64,000 bases of DNA from Patagioenas fasciata (Eukaryota; Chordata; Aves; Columbiformes; Columbidae). Position numbers and translations under genes: made by a program. Shown here piece after piece: positions 1 through 13,400 of this stretch. The stretch lies in assembly GCF_037038585.1 (NCBI RefSeq), contig NC_092523.1, positions 45,959,501-46,023,500 on the forward strand, in the 5' to 3' direction. The notes under the pieces are model-generated. The model saw only the letters and a list, made by a program, of their open reading frames with translations. It was not told the DNA's origin and made no database searches. How positions within the stretch are numbered: position 1 is the first letter of the stretch; every line of letters begins with the position of its first letter.

Positions 1-3000
1 ACATGTTAAAACTCTCTAAGGGCCTCAGAGCTGACTGGTCCCTAAGCACCTTTGTCCTAAAAAACACCAGCCTAGTAACACTTATGAAACATGGCAATCT
101 GAATTAAACATGGCCTCTTCTCCTTGCTCTTGCTTGATGACCATGTTCACTTTCTCCACTTAAACCCTCTTGTACTAGTGTATTCAGAAAGCTTAGCTAT
201 CCCCAGGACCCTCCTGCTGAGAGGACTTTCCCAAGCACCCCTGCGTCCTTTATCATCAATATCTGCCTTTGCATCAGTTCCTCTTGTATTTCACTATCAA
301 CAAAGAACTCTATGATATCCATGAGAGGATTCAAAAATATGATTCTCCAAATCATCAGAAAACTGCAAAGACATTGGAAAAAAGAAACACAAGCAGTTTG
401 TTTCAGGCCTACACTTGAGTGAAAAATATATTCCTCTAAACATGTTTGTATGTTGTACTTCAATTTAAAATAAGAAACAGAAATATTTTTTGTGGTGCTC
501 TCAATACATGAAACACTGCTATCACAATATTCACTCAGATCCCAGAAAAGCCTCAACAATTTAACAATTCCTTTTCCTAGCGGGGATAATTAAAAGTAAG
601 TAAGCTGTTACTTTCATATACAATGCAGAATGAAGATAGTAAGCTAAAGTTATATATTTTTATGAGAAAAAATATATGTTTTTAAGAAAAGACTACTTAG
701 TAAATTTGTTTTCAAATGTTTTTAGCATCTAGAATACATACTCTATATTTTGTATATGCTTTATAGAGAGAATAGTACAGACTATATTCTTCACATTAAA
801 TGCAAACCCATGTTTACCAGGCAAAGTACATGAAGTCTCTGATTTTGCACACAAACCAGAAATAATTTACTCTCTCTTTTCTATCATCTCTCATAGCTAA
901 TCCCAAATTAAATAAATGTTCTGTCTAAAATGTAAGTAAATTCAATGAGTCTGATCTGATGCTTCAGTAATTTAACAGTCCACAATTCACTTCGAAATCT
1001 AGAAATGTTGGAAGTAGCTTCATGTCAACTTCTTGAGCAAAAGCCTGACCTCTTCCCTGCCCTGCCTCAAAAACAAGCAAAGTGAGACCACTGTATTCAT
1101 GTTTTATAGAGAGAAACAAAAAGTAGTATTGGACTTAAAGTTAGTAACTCCTACCTGCATTGCATATCTAGCCAGGCCAAGGTCTGTAGACCAACCATTT
1201 ACCAAAAAACTGGATAATATCATGGATAACATTATCCTTGCAACCATTCATTTAAGGAAATTTAATCTCATGCTAGCTGAGTTCTGCTCTCTAGCCATTC
1301 CAACTACAACAGATCTCAAACTATCCAAGATCAGTGGAGAAATAGGTCTTAATAAATAAATAAAACTACAGACAATGCAGAGCTGTCATTCATTCATCTT
1401 ACTGGCTACGTTCAGGTGATCTCAGTAAGGCTTCACAAATGTGTAATGAACCTGGTGCTAAATTATTTTTTTTTTTTTTTAAAAGTGACTTGTACTACCT
1501 GATGATGAAACTGTCGGTTGGCAGTGTAGATAACAGCACAGATTAAAAGAGCTCTCAGGTTTGGCCCAACTCAGAGCCTTCAACTCCAGCTTGGTTGCAG
1601 ACACCCTTAGAAATACACGTGCTTCTGCCATGCTGCTCAAATTTAGGGCTCACTGTAGGGATCTGAATTTTCTTTAAATGGTTTGAGTGGCCTTCATACC
1701 CTGACAGAGATTTTACAGCTACTTTGCCATCTCTTTATACTAGCAGAATCATAAATGAGTCTTGATGAAAAAGATCATCCATGTGAATATATCTGGAAGC
1801 AAAATGTAACCTTTATTTTAATTGATGGTACTGCTTTTTTCTCAAAATGCACCTCATTTCCCTTTTTTGTGCTGAACACTCATAACCACAAAGAAGATGT
1901 AACCACACACACAACTCTCTGTTCATGCTGTGGATGACCGAGCAAGGCTATGAAAACCAAGAGTGTGTGTGTGCCCTTGAGCTTTTATGTAGTTATTTAT
2001 TTATTTACTTTTAACACATGAAAGTCAAGACAGAGAGACCCCTGTTCATCCCAGAAACACATCAGAGGACTCTAACCTTTAGTAGAGAGTGAGAATGGTT
2101 TCGTGACTGGGCTGAATAGAAGACAAACAGTTAAACACAGCAGAAAAAAAAAAAAAATCCACAGCTTCCAAGAACTGCACTTTGTGGCCTTCAGGTGAAC
2201 CATCATGGCCTTCATGAGCGAGCATGGGAAAGTTTTAGTCCACCCTCTTCCCCTTATTTTGTTTCCCGCCCCCCTTCCCTTCCCCAGTTGTTGACATGGG
2301 GAAGCTGGGATAGCTTTACTCATCTCGGCTGAAACAAGGTTGCAGAGCACAGGCAAACTGAACTTACTTGCTGTAAAGGCAAAAAGGGAGCATCCCTCCA
2401 GCCTGGCCAAGGAGAGGTTTGATGTAAGGCAGAGATGTCCTGCAGTATATTTTGTAGATACAGCTGGAGCCAAGAATCTGCATGTTCTTATTGTGTGGGG
2501 CCCCATGTCTAAAACATCCATCTGATGAGGACAGTTAAGAATGACCTCCGATGCATTGTCATGAATCCAACAAGGGTCTTCTCTCCTACTAAATTAGAAG
2601 TAACCTGTTCACCCAAGCCAAATCTCAAGTTATCTTACATGAAACCACTTATGGAGAAGAAAAAATGCACACACAAATAGTTTGGACAGTGTTACCTATT
2701 TTTCTGCTCAAACTCTCATTTTGATTACAAAATCATCACAGAACAATTTGTTTTTCCAGTGTTCACTAAATTGAACAAAGAGCTTGAAGACCTTCTGGCT
2801 ACAAACAAGTGGCACTTGAAGCTTCCCAACGCTGTTGTCCCAGAATTACAGACCAGGAGTTATCCAGCAGAGATGGCTTCTACCTATGTAATGGTGGCTG
2901 CAGTGAGTTGGACAAAAGATCCAAGTAGGTCATGCCAGTAAGTGCCTTGGGAAGAGCTATTAGAGCAGAACAATCAAATATTAAAACACAACCAAAACAA

Positions 3001-4730
3001 AACTAAGAAGCAAGCTTATAGTGAGATAATTTCCCCAGTATATCCATCTAACTTTCCAATGTTGATAGTCCAGGACTTCCTAAGATGCCTGTGTCCTTGC
3101 ACTTCATAACCCTCCTTATGTGAATCCACAGCCTGCAGCAATGATATCCATAACTGAAGTGTATATCACACGAAAGAATATTTCCCTGTGCTAGTTTCAA
3201 ACTTCCTGACAAGTAATCAAGTGATTTTAATTTCCGTTTGGTACTAAGTCATGGCTTATAGGCTTATGAGAAATAACTGTACTATACCTTTATAGTACCA
3301 GTCATCCTTCCTTGCACTTGTGTAGATTGTGTTGTGACCTTTTTGAGATGAAGCATTCAAAAGGCAAATATATTTTTAATGTATAGATGTGAGCATTGTT
3401 AGTCCCACAAAATTATTAGTGATGAAATAATTTGTCTCCTGGATAACAAACACAACCATAATAGTGAAATGCAGCACAGCAGCTAGTGGTAAGTTTAGGT
3501 TGACAAGGTGCAACTCAAATTGCACAGGTGAAGCACCCTGGGACATAAGCCAGAACCTCACTGCGCTGGCTGCTATACAAGCACTGAACAAAAATCACTT
3601 CCCCAGCCAACTTAATAATATAACAAGAGACAGAGAGGGGAATAAAGACACATGAAAGAAAGGCGAAGAGGACAAGATAAATTTGGTACCAAAACATGCC
3701 CTATTTTCAAATGACTGTTTCGTGATTTTTCAAAACTGGACTTGCTATTTGAGTAGCATTTGAAATTAACAGTTGGTTTTAAGAAAAATAAAATGTAGTG
3801 ACTCAAAGCTAAACCAAACAAGCTTAAAGTTGATGCAATATTAATAATCCAATCAGACATTTGTATGTGGGGGAGGAACAGAGTTCAAGGTCTTGTAAAC
3901 TACAAACAAAGAGAAGAGATAGTGCTGCGAGGAATTTTTATTTTTTTTTTTTTAATATTGTATTTGTTCTACTTCTTAAACACAAAGAACTGTGTCGTCA
4001 CTTCCCAGCATACCTTTAACCTCCATTTATGTTTCACATATCCCAGCACAATTTCGCCACTGCTGTCTATCATTTGTGGCTCAGAGGAACGCAGCAGAAT
4101 TTCTTTCACATCAGACAGTATCTGACTCTGTTAATGCTGGTACCAAATCTCCTGTCTCAAAACTGTGCTTGAAAGGGAACTCTTAGATTACCACCAGTTC
4201 CTCCTACACTTGCATTTTGTACATATACAGCACTCATGCTGATCATGCTTACATGGGTTGCCTACAAGCTGTACTCTGATGGTGAAGCAGCCTCTTCTCT
4301 GAATTGTCCCAGAGGAACAATTTACCTTCCTCATGTCTGTCTGCTAATTATTTCCCAAGTATGGAGAAAATGTTCATTCATTGTTATTGCCAAAACCTCC
4401 TCCTTTCAGCAATGAAATGCATCGGTATAAACCAAACTATAAACTTGGGAAAAACAACATATCTTGAATGCATGCCACGGAGTTGTCCCAAGGCAAACCT
4501 ATGCTCTTTTAATGCCTTGCAGCCACACGTGGCAAGGTGCAATTCTTTAGGAAGGCTGTTGTTTTTTCCCCTCCTAAACACCTGAATCCTGGTTACCAGT
4601 CAGGTACACCTGGAGCCATAAGCTACTCCAATGCCTCCACGTGGCTGTACTCGTGCTGCTGTTTGCTCCATGGCACAGCTGGCTAGCAAGTGCAAAGGGC
4701 TGGACAAAAACTGATAACAATCTACTAATC
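1..4730. other. Upstream intergenic region, no gene recognised
   Basis: A/T-rich non-coding DNA with short poly-T/poly-A tracts. Open frames are short and lack recognisable domains or splice context. In other vertebrates TDO2 lies on this side of ASIC5, but no TDO2 exon was seen here. Confidence 0.6.
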
Positions 4731-4790
4731 TGATGCTATTCAATATTATCATTAATGGTTTGGATAATGGAATATGTTGCACACCTCTTA
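4731..4790 (+). mobile_element. Weak, old CR1 reverse-transcriptase trace
   Basis: The stretch CTATTCAATATTATCATTAA and what follows resemble the CR1 segment coding [13 protein letters not shown] with several changes. It lies about 390 bp before the equivalent of the CR1 YSALxRPHLE region at 5120, close to the spacing in an intact CR1, so it may be the decayed 5' part of the next element. The DNA between does not look like CR1. Confidence 0.35.
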
Positions 4791-5087
4791 AATGAATGAA
4801 CGAAAACAGACTGGAAGGTATAGTCACATGATACCAGATGGGGGCAAAATTCAAAATTATTTTAATGCACTGAAACAAGTAATATGCAGTTTCAGTGATG
4901 CAAAGAATAGCTCTTTTGAACTTCAGTTGTGATAACCAAATTAGTGAATAAGAAATTCTTTAGAAATTGTCTGGATGTTTCAATTATTCAAAAAAATAAC
5001 ATGTTAAGCAACAAAAGGCAAAACTGTGAAAAGAGAAAATTTTATGCTGGAAATTTTAAATGGAAACTCATTCTTAATGCACCCTAG

Positions 5088-5663
5088 AAGAGAGTGACCA
5101 GCAGGTCAACGGACATTATCCTCCCCCTCTACTCTGCCCTGCTGAGGCCGCATCTGGAATACTGCATCCAGTTCTGGGCTCCGCAGTTTAAGAAAGAAAA
5201 GGAATTACTGGAGGGAGTCCAGCAGTGGGCTATGAAGATGACTGGGGTCTGCAGCACCTTTCTTACAAGGAGAGACTGAGAGAGCTGGGTTTGTTCAGCC
5301 TGGAGAAGAGAAGGCTGAGAGGGGATCTCATCAATGTTTATAAATATCTCAAGGGTAGATGTCAAGAAGATGGGACCACACTCAGTGGTGTCCAACAACA
5401 GGATGAGGGGCAAAGGGCACAGACTAAAGCACAGGAAGTTTCAGCTGAATATGAGGAAAAGCTTTTTTACTTTGAGGGTGCCAGAGCACTGGAACAGGCT
5501 GCCCAGAGAGGCTGTGGAGTCTCCTTCTCTGGAGACATTCCAGACCCGCCTGGACACCTTCCTGTGTGATCTGCTCTGGGTGAACCTGCTTTAGCAGGTG
5601 GGTTGGACGAGATGATCTCCAGAGGTCCCTTCCAACCCTAACCATTCTGTGATTCTGTGATTC
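5088..5663 (+). mobile_element. CR1 LINE fragment, 3' part
   Basis: Encodes the distal reverse-transcriptase segment ([21 protein letters not shown]) in broken frames, then the [20 protein letters not shown] region. It ends in the CR1 tail ATTCTGTGATTCTGTGATTC. 5'-truncated as is usual for CR1. Intergenic, upstream of ASIC5. Confidence 0.95.
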
Positions 5664-7403
5664 AAAGGGAAGAATAATAAACAATTTCCTGTATATGGAT
5701 GGGAAAAGGAGTAACCTTATTTAAATAATGGCAAGATAATACAGACATCAGAAAACAAAAAATAAATAAATTTCTAGTATCTGTAGAGCACTAGAAAACA
5801 TTGATGAGAGCTCATAATTTTTCCAGTCATAGCTGATTCTGCCTCAATGCAGACAGAGACCCAATGAGTCCTCAGATTCCTTGAGCCCCTTCTTCTGCAG
5901 TGACCCACCCCTCCTTACCGAATCCACTGATGTACCTACTTTGAAGGAAAGAGCAAGACAGATGGTTGTATATACAATTAGTTACCAATTTTCCTCATAT
6001 CCTAGCATTTGCCACAAAACTGACTTCAAATAACATTGTGAATACAAAATTTGTAATATGTATGAATACAAAAAGCCATGACCACCTCTGTCATTGGTTG
6101 GTTTTCCTTACCTTTACTGCATTAAGCTTTAGGAAATGTGCTGTTTAGATAATGAGATACACACTGCAAGGAGTAAGCAGACAAACCAATCTCCTGGTAA
6201 CCAATTTATAATCTGAAAGCTATTTGTGCAAGCCATTTGGGAAAGATGAATACAAGATGGCTGGCCTTCGCCCCCTAGTGTTTGCTTAAGAATTAATGTA
6301 AAACAACCATAAGAGAAATAATATTTTTAAAACTATTTTGTTTTGTAAAACACAACTGGAGAACACAAGTCATGTTTGTCCAAAATATTGCATAAGCATA
6401 AAGGCTCTTTGTGAGGCACCAACTCACAGGTTTTTTGGTTTGTTTTGGTTTTTTAAACCAAGTAAGATGAATCATATTTGCTCTGTAGAGAGCAACTTAA
6501 AACCTTGTACTTTTTAATTGTATGCACATAGCAATATAAAAGACCAACATAGTTTGGTTTAAGAACTCAAGCAAGAGGCGTCGTCTGGGTTCCATGAATG
6601 GTTTGCAATAATAAGACTCAATGGATCTGCAAATAACTGCTTGGCAGCGCATTAGATGTGGATTAGTTACATACAAATGTTGAAAACCAGTTAACTGTTA
6701 AGCACTTTGCTGCTTGAGTGGATGCAGGTGCTGTGCAAAGCTTGTCCTGGCAGAGAGCCTCAGCGGTGAGGCAAAAGTGGCAAACGGAGCCGGGATTTCC
6801 AAGAAGCTGAGTGCAGAAATCTTCTGCTTGTCACACAGGAATGAGCACATGGCACTCAGTGCTCTACCTTGCGGCTCACAGCTTGAATAATATGGCCAGA
6901 AAACAGCTAGCAAAAATTTAGACAGTGAGGCACTGAGGGGCCAAGCTAAGACACCTGAAAATGCAAGAACACTGTGGGCAGTCAGCTGGATCATTACTGA
7001 GAGAACGAATGAAAGCAGCAGCAGCCATTCCTCGTCCCCTGCAGATCAGAGACAGAATGTGAAGGGGTTTTTTTAAGTATTATTTCCTAAAGCATTTTTC
7101 AAGCATATCCCAGGTCTGAATTTTCTAGTATTTCTTATTGCAAGGTGATGCAACACCCAAAACATTATTAGTATAATATGTAGCTGAAATGTATATAAAT
7201 ACATCTGATCCTGTCGTAAAAATAATCTTCTCTTTTACTTTGCAGACCATGTTATTTAAAGGCAAAACATAGCAACCCTGGCAGGTAAATTGCCCAGTGT
7301 TATGTGTGATTGAGTATCACCTCCCATTTAGTTTTCTATAAAAGCCATTACCTAGTAGTGATCACAGTGATAAGGCATCTTGTCATCCTTTCCTTTCTTA
7401 CAG
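5664..7403. other. ASIC5 5' flank
   Basis: Probable promoter/5' UTR region of ASIC5; no CpG island or clear TATA placement could be assigned. The pyrimidine tract ending CAG at 7403 could be an acceptor from an upstream untranslated exon. Confidence 0.4.
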
Positions 7404-7419
7404 AAGTAAGTACAGCCTC

Positions 7420-7459
7420 ATGGACCAACTTGGGAGATTCATTCGATCAGATGCTAAAG
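7420..7459 (+). CDS. ASIC5: ASIC5 coding exon 1
   Basis: Encodes the first 13 residues plus one base ([13 protein letters not shown], then split Gly). The ATG has G at +4. The donor is GTATGTGA at 7460. The single leftover base completes GGA with the GA that opens exon 2, matching the split glycine before the conserved LEK motif. A pyrimidine tract ending CAG lies at 7391-7403, so this may be the second transcribed exon. Confidence 0.88.
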
Positions 7460-10400
7460 GTATGTGACTAGACATCTTAGAGTGCTTTACTAAGAGTTTT
7501 GTTACATTTTCACAGTTCTTTTTTTTCAGGACTGACAACCAAAATGAGAAAATCTGTCTCCTTTCTCTTGTAACTTTGTCCAAAAATAGCAGTAGTGTGC
7601 ATTTGCAAGTTATAAAGAAGAAGGGAGAGATGAAAAAAGCTTTTAGAAAAACACCTGTACTGTTAGCTAAGAAGTGAGTAAAAGTTTCTAGCTGTTGCTT
7701 CTTTATGTGTTTAAAATAAAGCTACCATAGTTCTAACCAGGCAATTACTTCTCTGAATGATACCATACTTTAATGATTTTTAGTTTAAGGCAAAGAGGAA
7801 ATCACAAATCTATCTAAACTAACTAACCCTTGCACAGAGGCCACGTTTAACCTTCCTGAAAGAACTCCTTCCAGTTAAGAGCTCCAGCTGAAGATGAGCT
7901 AACTTGTAAAAAGCCACTCTTTCTTAATATGTCTATTAATGAAAATCCAATCACAATTAAACACTGGGAATATAAAAATAAATACGTTGTACCTACCTTA
8001 TTTTTGCGATGCAAGAGCTTGGCTTCCTCTTCTTTCCAGTGCATCCTGTTACATCTTTTTCTCCACTAGATCAAAGAGCCTATTATTATTATCTACCAGT
8101 TCACTTTACAAGTAGTTACAGATTGTGATCAATTATTTGATGACTAATTTTTTTAAACCCCTTTAAATTCAATTTACAGTGTTAACATTAAAGATCCTGT
8201 GAATTCCTGAGGTTTTTTATATAAGCTTTTAATAGTGTGTCCCTGGCCGTGTATCCTTGGTTATACACTCAGGGAAGTCATTTCTTCTTTAACAACAATG
8301 ACTGGAAAATCAAGCTTATCCGACTGACCATGATGGTTCTCAGGGCTCCTCCAGTAATCAATTTCCCAAGCTGAAGAGTTTGCAGCCCATCCTGAATATA
8401 TGAGCTGCCTTACTAGTTCTTCCATGCATGTTCTATATTTGGCTCCAAACTGTTCCTGGACCTGGATTCCTCTCATTCAGTTACCTCCTTGCTTTTTTAC
8501 TTATCCATCCTCTGCATCTTCTATAAATACCAAGTTTATTCACATCTTTGACAAAAATACTTTTATTGTATTGATGATAAAAAGGGGTCACAGTAAATTA
8601 TACCAGTATTGACCGAAGTTCTTACGTAGAGCTTTAGAGAACAACATAAAACTGTTGCCCTTCAGAAACATTTTGAAATGCAGCACTACCTGGGATTTCA
8701 TTATCACAGTCCAGAAACTGTGTAGAGTTCAAAGCAATGTCCTAGAGCACTGTTGTGGTCATGACAGCTTTGGCAGATCACTCTTAGCTCCCTTCGCTCC
8801 TTTGCCAAACTGTAATAGCCCCAAGTAAATCAGTCTTATAGAGGATAAATTCTCTTCCTACTATGCATGCCACACTATTACATCTATTTTTTTTTTTTTT
8901 AAATTGAATCAGGGAAGCATTTAATTGCTGTTAAGCATTGATCTAAATAATATATCTTCAGATACTATTTATTATTTACTATTTATAGCTCTGAAATTTA
9001 GAATTTAAAATGGTTTGATTTGGGTGGGGTTTTTTTACATCAGTTTGTAGAAAAAAATTGAGGTAGATGACAACTAACAACATCCTTGTTTCAAAGTCAC
9101 AAAAATCAGACAAATACAAATCTTAAAAAAAAAAAAAAAAAAGGAGCAGATTTCCTTTTGAACCTGTAACCTTTCAAGTTGTACATGGAAACTTTAAATA
9201 GTGAAAGAGTGAAAATCCCTTTCATATCATTCCCTTTTTACTTTATTTCTCAGAGCAAGTATGAAGGACCTGGCCTTTAATGGGATGTTATGGTAAAAAT
9301 CAGATGCTTCACTTTTTACAGGAGGTTCACAGCAACCCATGGGTTTAGATCACTGAAGCATATAAAAATCTAATCTTTTCCACAGAAGGGGAACCACTTT
9401 TTTATAATAATGTGCTTAAAAATGTGTGTGCTTAAAATATTACAAGATACACTCTGTTGTCAGGCTGCACTGAGCTCATCTCTTAGTACACAGATCTTTT
9501 ATCCTCAGAAGCAAGTTCACTACTTAAAGAGAGAATTTACAAACAAAGAGTAATTTTACAACTGCTTTCCAATATCAAAATTACATGGTTTACTTAAGTG
9601 CCATTTAAATGCTAGTTTTAAAATTGTGTTTTCACTTTGCTCCATATTAAGGAATGTTGGAAAAGATGCGATTGTGCTTGACGGAGAAACTGCTGCCACA
9701 TTTGGAAGGCAGAAGGAAGTATCATCAGGAGTTTGCCTCATCCACTTCATTTCATGGAGTGCACAATATTGTTCAAACGCGGAGCAAGACTCGCAAAGTG
9801 CTGTGGCTGTTAGTAGTCACAGGCTGCCTTACCATTGTCATTTGGCAAATCCGCAGTCGTTTCATGTACTACTTCAGCTGGCCAACCACAACTACAGTGG
9901 TAGTTCAGTATGTGGAAAATGTCAAATTCCCTGCTGTGACTTTTTGCAACTTGAACAGGTAAAAGTTATGTTTGTTGTTTGCTCTTGAGAAGCAACACCT
10001 CTTTATCTGAAAGCAGTCAGGTTCCACAACTTGCTTGAACAAATCACATGAAATAAGGAAAATATGGCTCTGAGGAGCACGTGTTCCACACCACCACATG
10101 AGATTTAAAGGAAGACAAAAATATCAGAATCAAGGAAGGGAGGTGGTTGTTTTTTGTTCTTTCGTGTATGAGTGTTGCTTCTACATCTTAATTAAGGGAC
10201 AGTTATCAGTCACATCTAAGTTAAAAACAGAAGATTTGCAAATAGAGATATTACAATAGAAACCTCATACAAATATGGAAGTCTTAGGCAAAGCAGACAC
10301 TTTCTTTTTCTGAGGTGCTCAGCCTTTATGTTTCCAGCTGATGACAGTGGGATTTACACGAGAGAAGCGTCTGGTTTCTTTGGAAGTCAAAGTATCTAAG

Positions 10401-13400
10401 CAGGAACTTCACTACAGATTTCTACATTTGAATATAATGGCCAAGATTCAGATGCAGCCACTTTGAAAATTATGTAACAAACCTGTGCTTGATTTCTAGG
10501 GTAAATATACGATTTAGGAACAGGTTTAGAAATACAGAAAGTTTATCCACATTGTTTCCTCAAGAATTGTTTCCTTATCTTGTACCTTTTGCTGGTAGAT
10601 TCAGCCAGAAGTCCAAGTCTCACATATCTGGAGCTGCTTTGCCTTGCTGTGCGTCCTTCCCATCGCCCTACATAAATCCATCCTGGGCTATAGTGCGTGA
10701 CGTGCACTGCAGATACAAGTCCCTTCTAGTTACAGTGGGCTATCTATTATAAAAATGCCTCACTTCTTGTAACTATAGCAGCAGCACATTGCAAGTAGTC
10801 AGCTACCAAGCAGGGTGGTTGTCCAAGTGACAGTTTGCTGCCACATCCATCTGTTGCTTATCCTTCCCTCCTGTTTTTAGTAACTGGCTTTTTCTGTTGG
10901 CAGGACAAAGAGGCACAAATCTACCTTTGTCTTTATTTTCTGACTCAAATTCAGTCACAAAGAGTTATTCCTACTAATCTTCCCTAAACTGGGGCATTAC
11001 GATCTATTATACAAATGCATCGATAGGTTTTTAAAAATAGGATCACATAAAATGGCAATTCTAAAGAACATGGTAGTGTAGTTTCATTTGTATTTATTCT
11101 CTTTTTATATTTACAACTGTTCTGCAAACTGTTACTTCAATAAAGGACTTCAGTGCTGTACCTCAGGAAAGGACCTCCAATGCCTCATCATGTTTTTGAG
11201 ATTTTTCAAGTGGATTCTAGAGTAAGGATCCTCCTTGGTTTATACCACTGTGTCACCATGCACAGAGCTCATGGGAAGCTAGACTGTCTCTACACTGGGG
11301 TGTACTGCATCAGTAAAGCAGGTATAAGAGACTACTGCAGATGCACTTCGAAATCAATTTTCTAAATGATCAAGACAGCTTTTTTGAAAGGAACAGCTCC
11401 TCCCAGGTAGCTTTCCACATGTAAGCTGTTCAGCTTCTCATCAGTTCTACAAATCTGCTTGGTAGTTTATGCAGATGGATAATCTACTCTCTTTCATTGT
11501 TGTTTTTCTTTGTTTTTTAATAAACAACCACACAACAGAAATGTTTCCAATATGACTGTCCAGAATAGCCTTGGGAAGGTGTCTATTTTCTAGTTTCAGA
11601 TATGGGAAACACCTTCGTAGAAATGGAGACGATATTGTTTATTCGTGTTGTAGAGATCAAAGTGCAATGTGGTGAGCAATAATTACTTACAGCTTGTGAA
11701 CAGACAACAAATCATGTCACAGATTTGGTGAGACCAGCCTTGAGACCAGTCCTATGACTCTGCAGAGTTCTAAGCAACTCTTTCTCCTTCCCATTGACAG
11801 ATTTCAAGCTCATGCAGTAAGCAACCTCAAAATAATTTTTTTAATTTGGAACATTGTGTCTGGAGCTCAACAAAAATCTCATGTGGAAAAGAAATATTCT
11901 CAAGAGCTACATGATTTTCTTCTTGGGAACCAGAACTTCAGCATCAAAGAGTTTACGAGAAAAAATGGGTTTTATCTGAACAGCAGCACATTGCTAGAAT
12001 GTGATTTCTTTGGAAAGCCATGTAATCCACAGGTAAACATATTCATTTTACTAAAACAGTAGCATAGAGGGGAAGGGGATGTAGTCTTATCACTCAACTT
12101 GAGACATCTAGCTTTGCAGCAATCCCCCTGTTTTCCCTTTAGAGTCAGCCAATGGAGAAAACAGCTCTGCTCTAAAGCACTCTGAGGGCCCCAGTTCTCC
12201 CATTGACTGCAGAGACAGCCCGCTGGACTCCCTGAGCTGCACAAGGGGATTTCAGGCTAAATTGCTTTCTGCTTAGTGCCACTTCTGCACAGACAGCCGC
12301 CTCTGAAAGCTGGCACACCTGCAGGCTGTATCCAACAACCTCTTCCATAAATGGCCTATAATGACGGTCAGTTTGGACAGAGGTTTTTGCATGACACGAC
12401 TGTGTAGTTTTGTTCTTGAGACCAAGAATATAGAGAGCCAGGGTAACTGTATGCAGAGTCCACAGGAATTTTAAATAATGAGATGCTCATAGATATTAAT
12501 AAACTATGTGAAATTTATCCTTTAAGCTTTATTTTCTACAGAAAGGGATGAAATATTTTTGAATATTTTCACCAATTACCACTTTTCTGATTGTAATATT
12601 TAGCATTACCTTTGGAAAAGAAATAAAAAACCACACACACACAAGACCTCCCCAAAAAACAAACACAACCCACACAATTACAGTAGTCCATCTCTTGCAC
12701 TGTAATTCACTAAGAAAACTTCAAGTGATCTTTCTTTCATTTTACTCTTCCCTATTTTCCTTTATTGAAGGATTTTAAACATGTTTTCACTGAATATGGA
12801 AACTGCTTTACTTTTAATCACAATGATATTTCGACAAGAAGAGTGAATTTGTCTGGAAGAGGTTTGCATTTGCTTTTTGATGTCCAACAGGTACAGCTAT
12901 CCTAATGATTATAAACAACAAATCATCTAATAACTTATAAATAAGCAGAGTTGTTTTGGTTTGGGCTTGGTTTGTTGGTTGGTTTTAGACATATCTTCAC
13001 AATTTCATGCACAAAATTCTGTATCAAGATTATTTATGAGAGGGTATTTTAAAGGAAAGTTCTAATACAGATTTTAAAAGTCAGAATTATTATTGACTCT
13101 ATTCCCAGCTAAATGATTTTGAAAGTTGTGAGAGGCATACATATGTATATACATACATTTCACCTAAAACTGAAACATGTCAAAGTAGTAATTTAATTTT
13201 ATACAAGCACTTTGGGATAACATAATTTCATTTTAATAAAAGGCCCATTAGAGAAGTTCATATGGTGCCAGTTTCTAAACAATACTGAATTTCAGTTGTA
13301 GCAGCAGCAGCACTAAGTTCTCAATGCTAGTTAAGATCTGGTCTTTGCACTGTACTCTCTGACCTTATTAGAATTGTCTTTGACCAACAAAACCCAGAAA

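Noticed and set aside
2072-2525. 149-codon minus-strand and 61-codon plus-strand overlapping frames upstream of ASIC5
   Set aside because: Both strands open in the same patch, no domain recognised, no resemblance to TDO2 exons.
4791-5087. Continuous CR1 from 4731 to 5663
   Set aside because: Spacing fits one element, but the bases between do not resemble the CR1 region expected there, so only the two recognisable parts are annotated.
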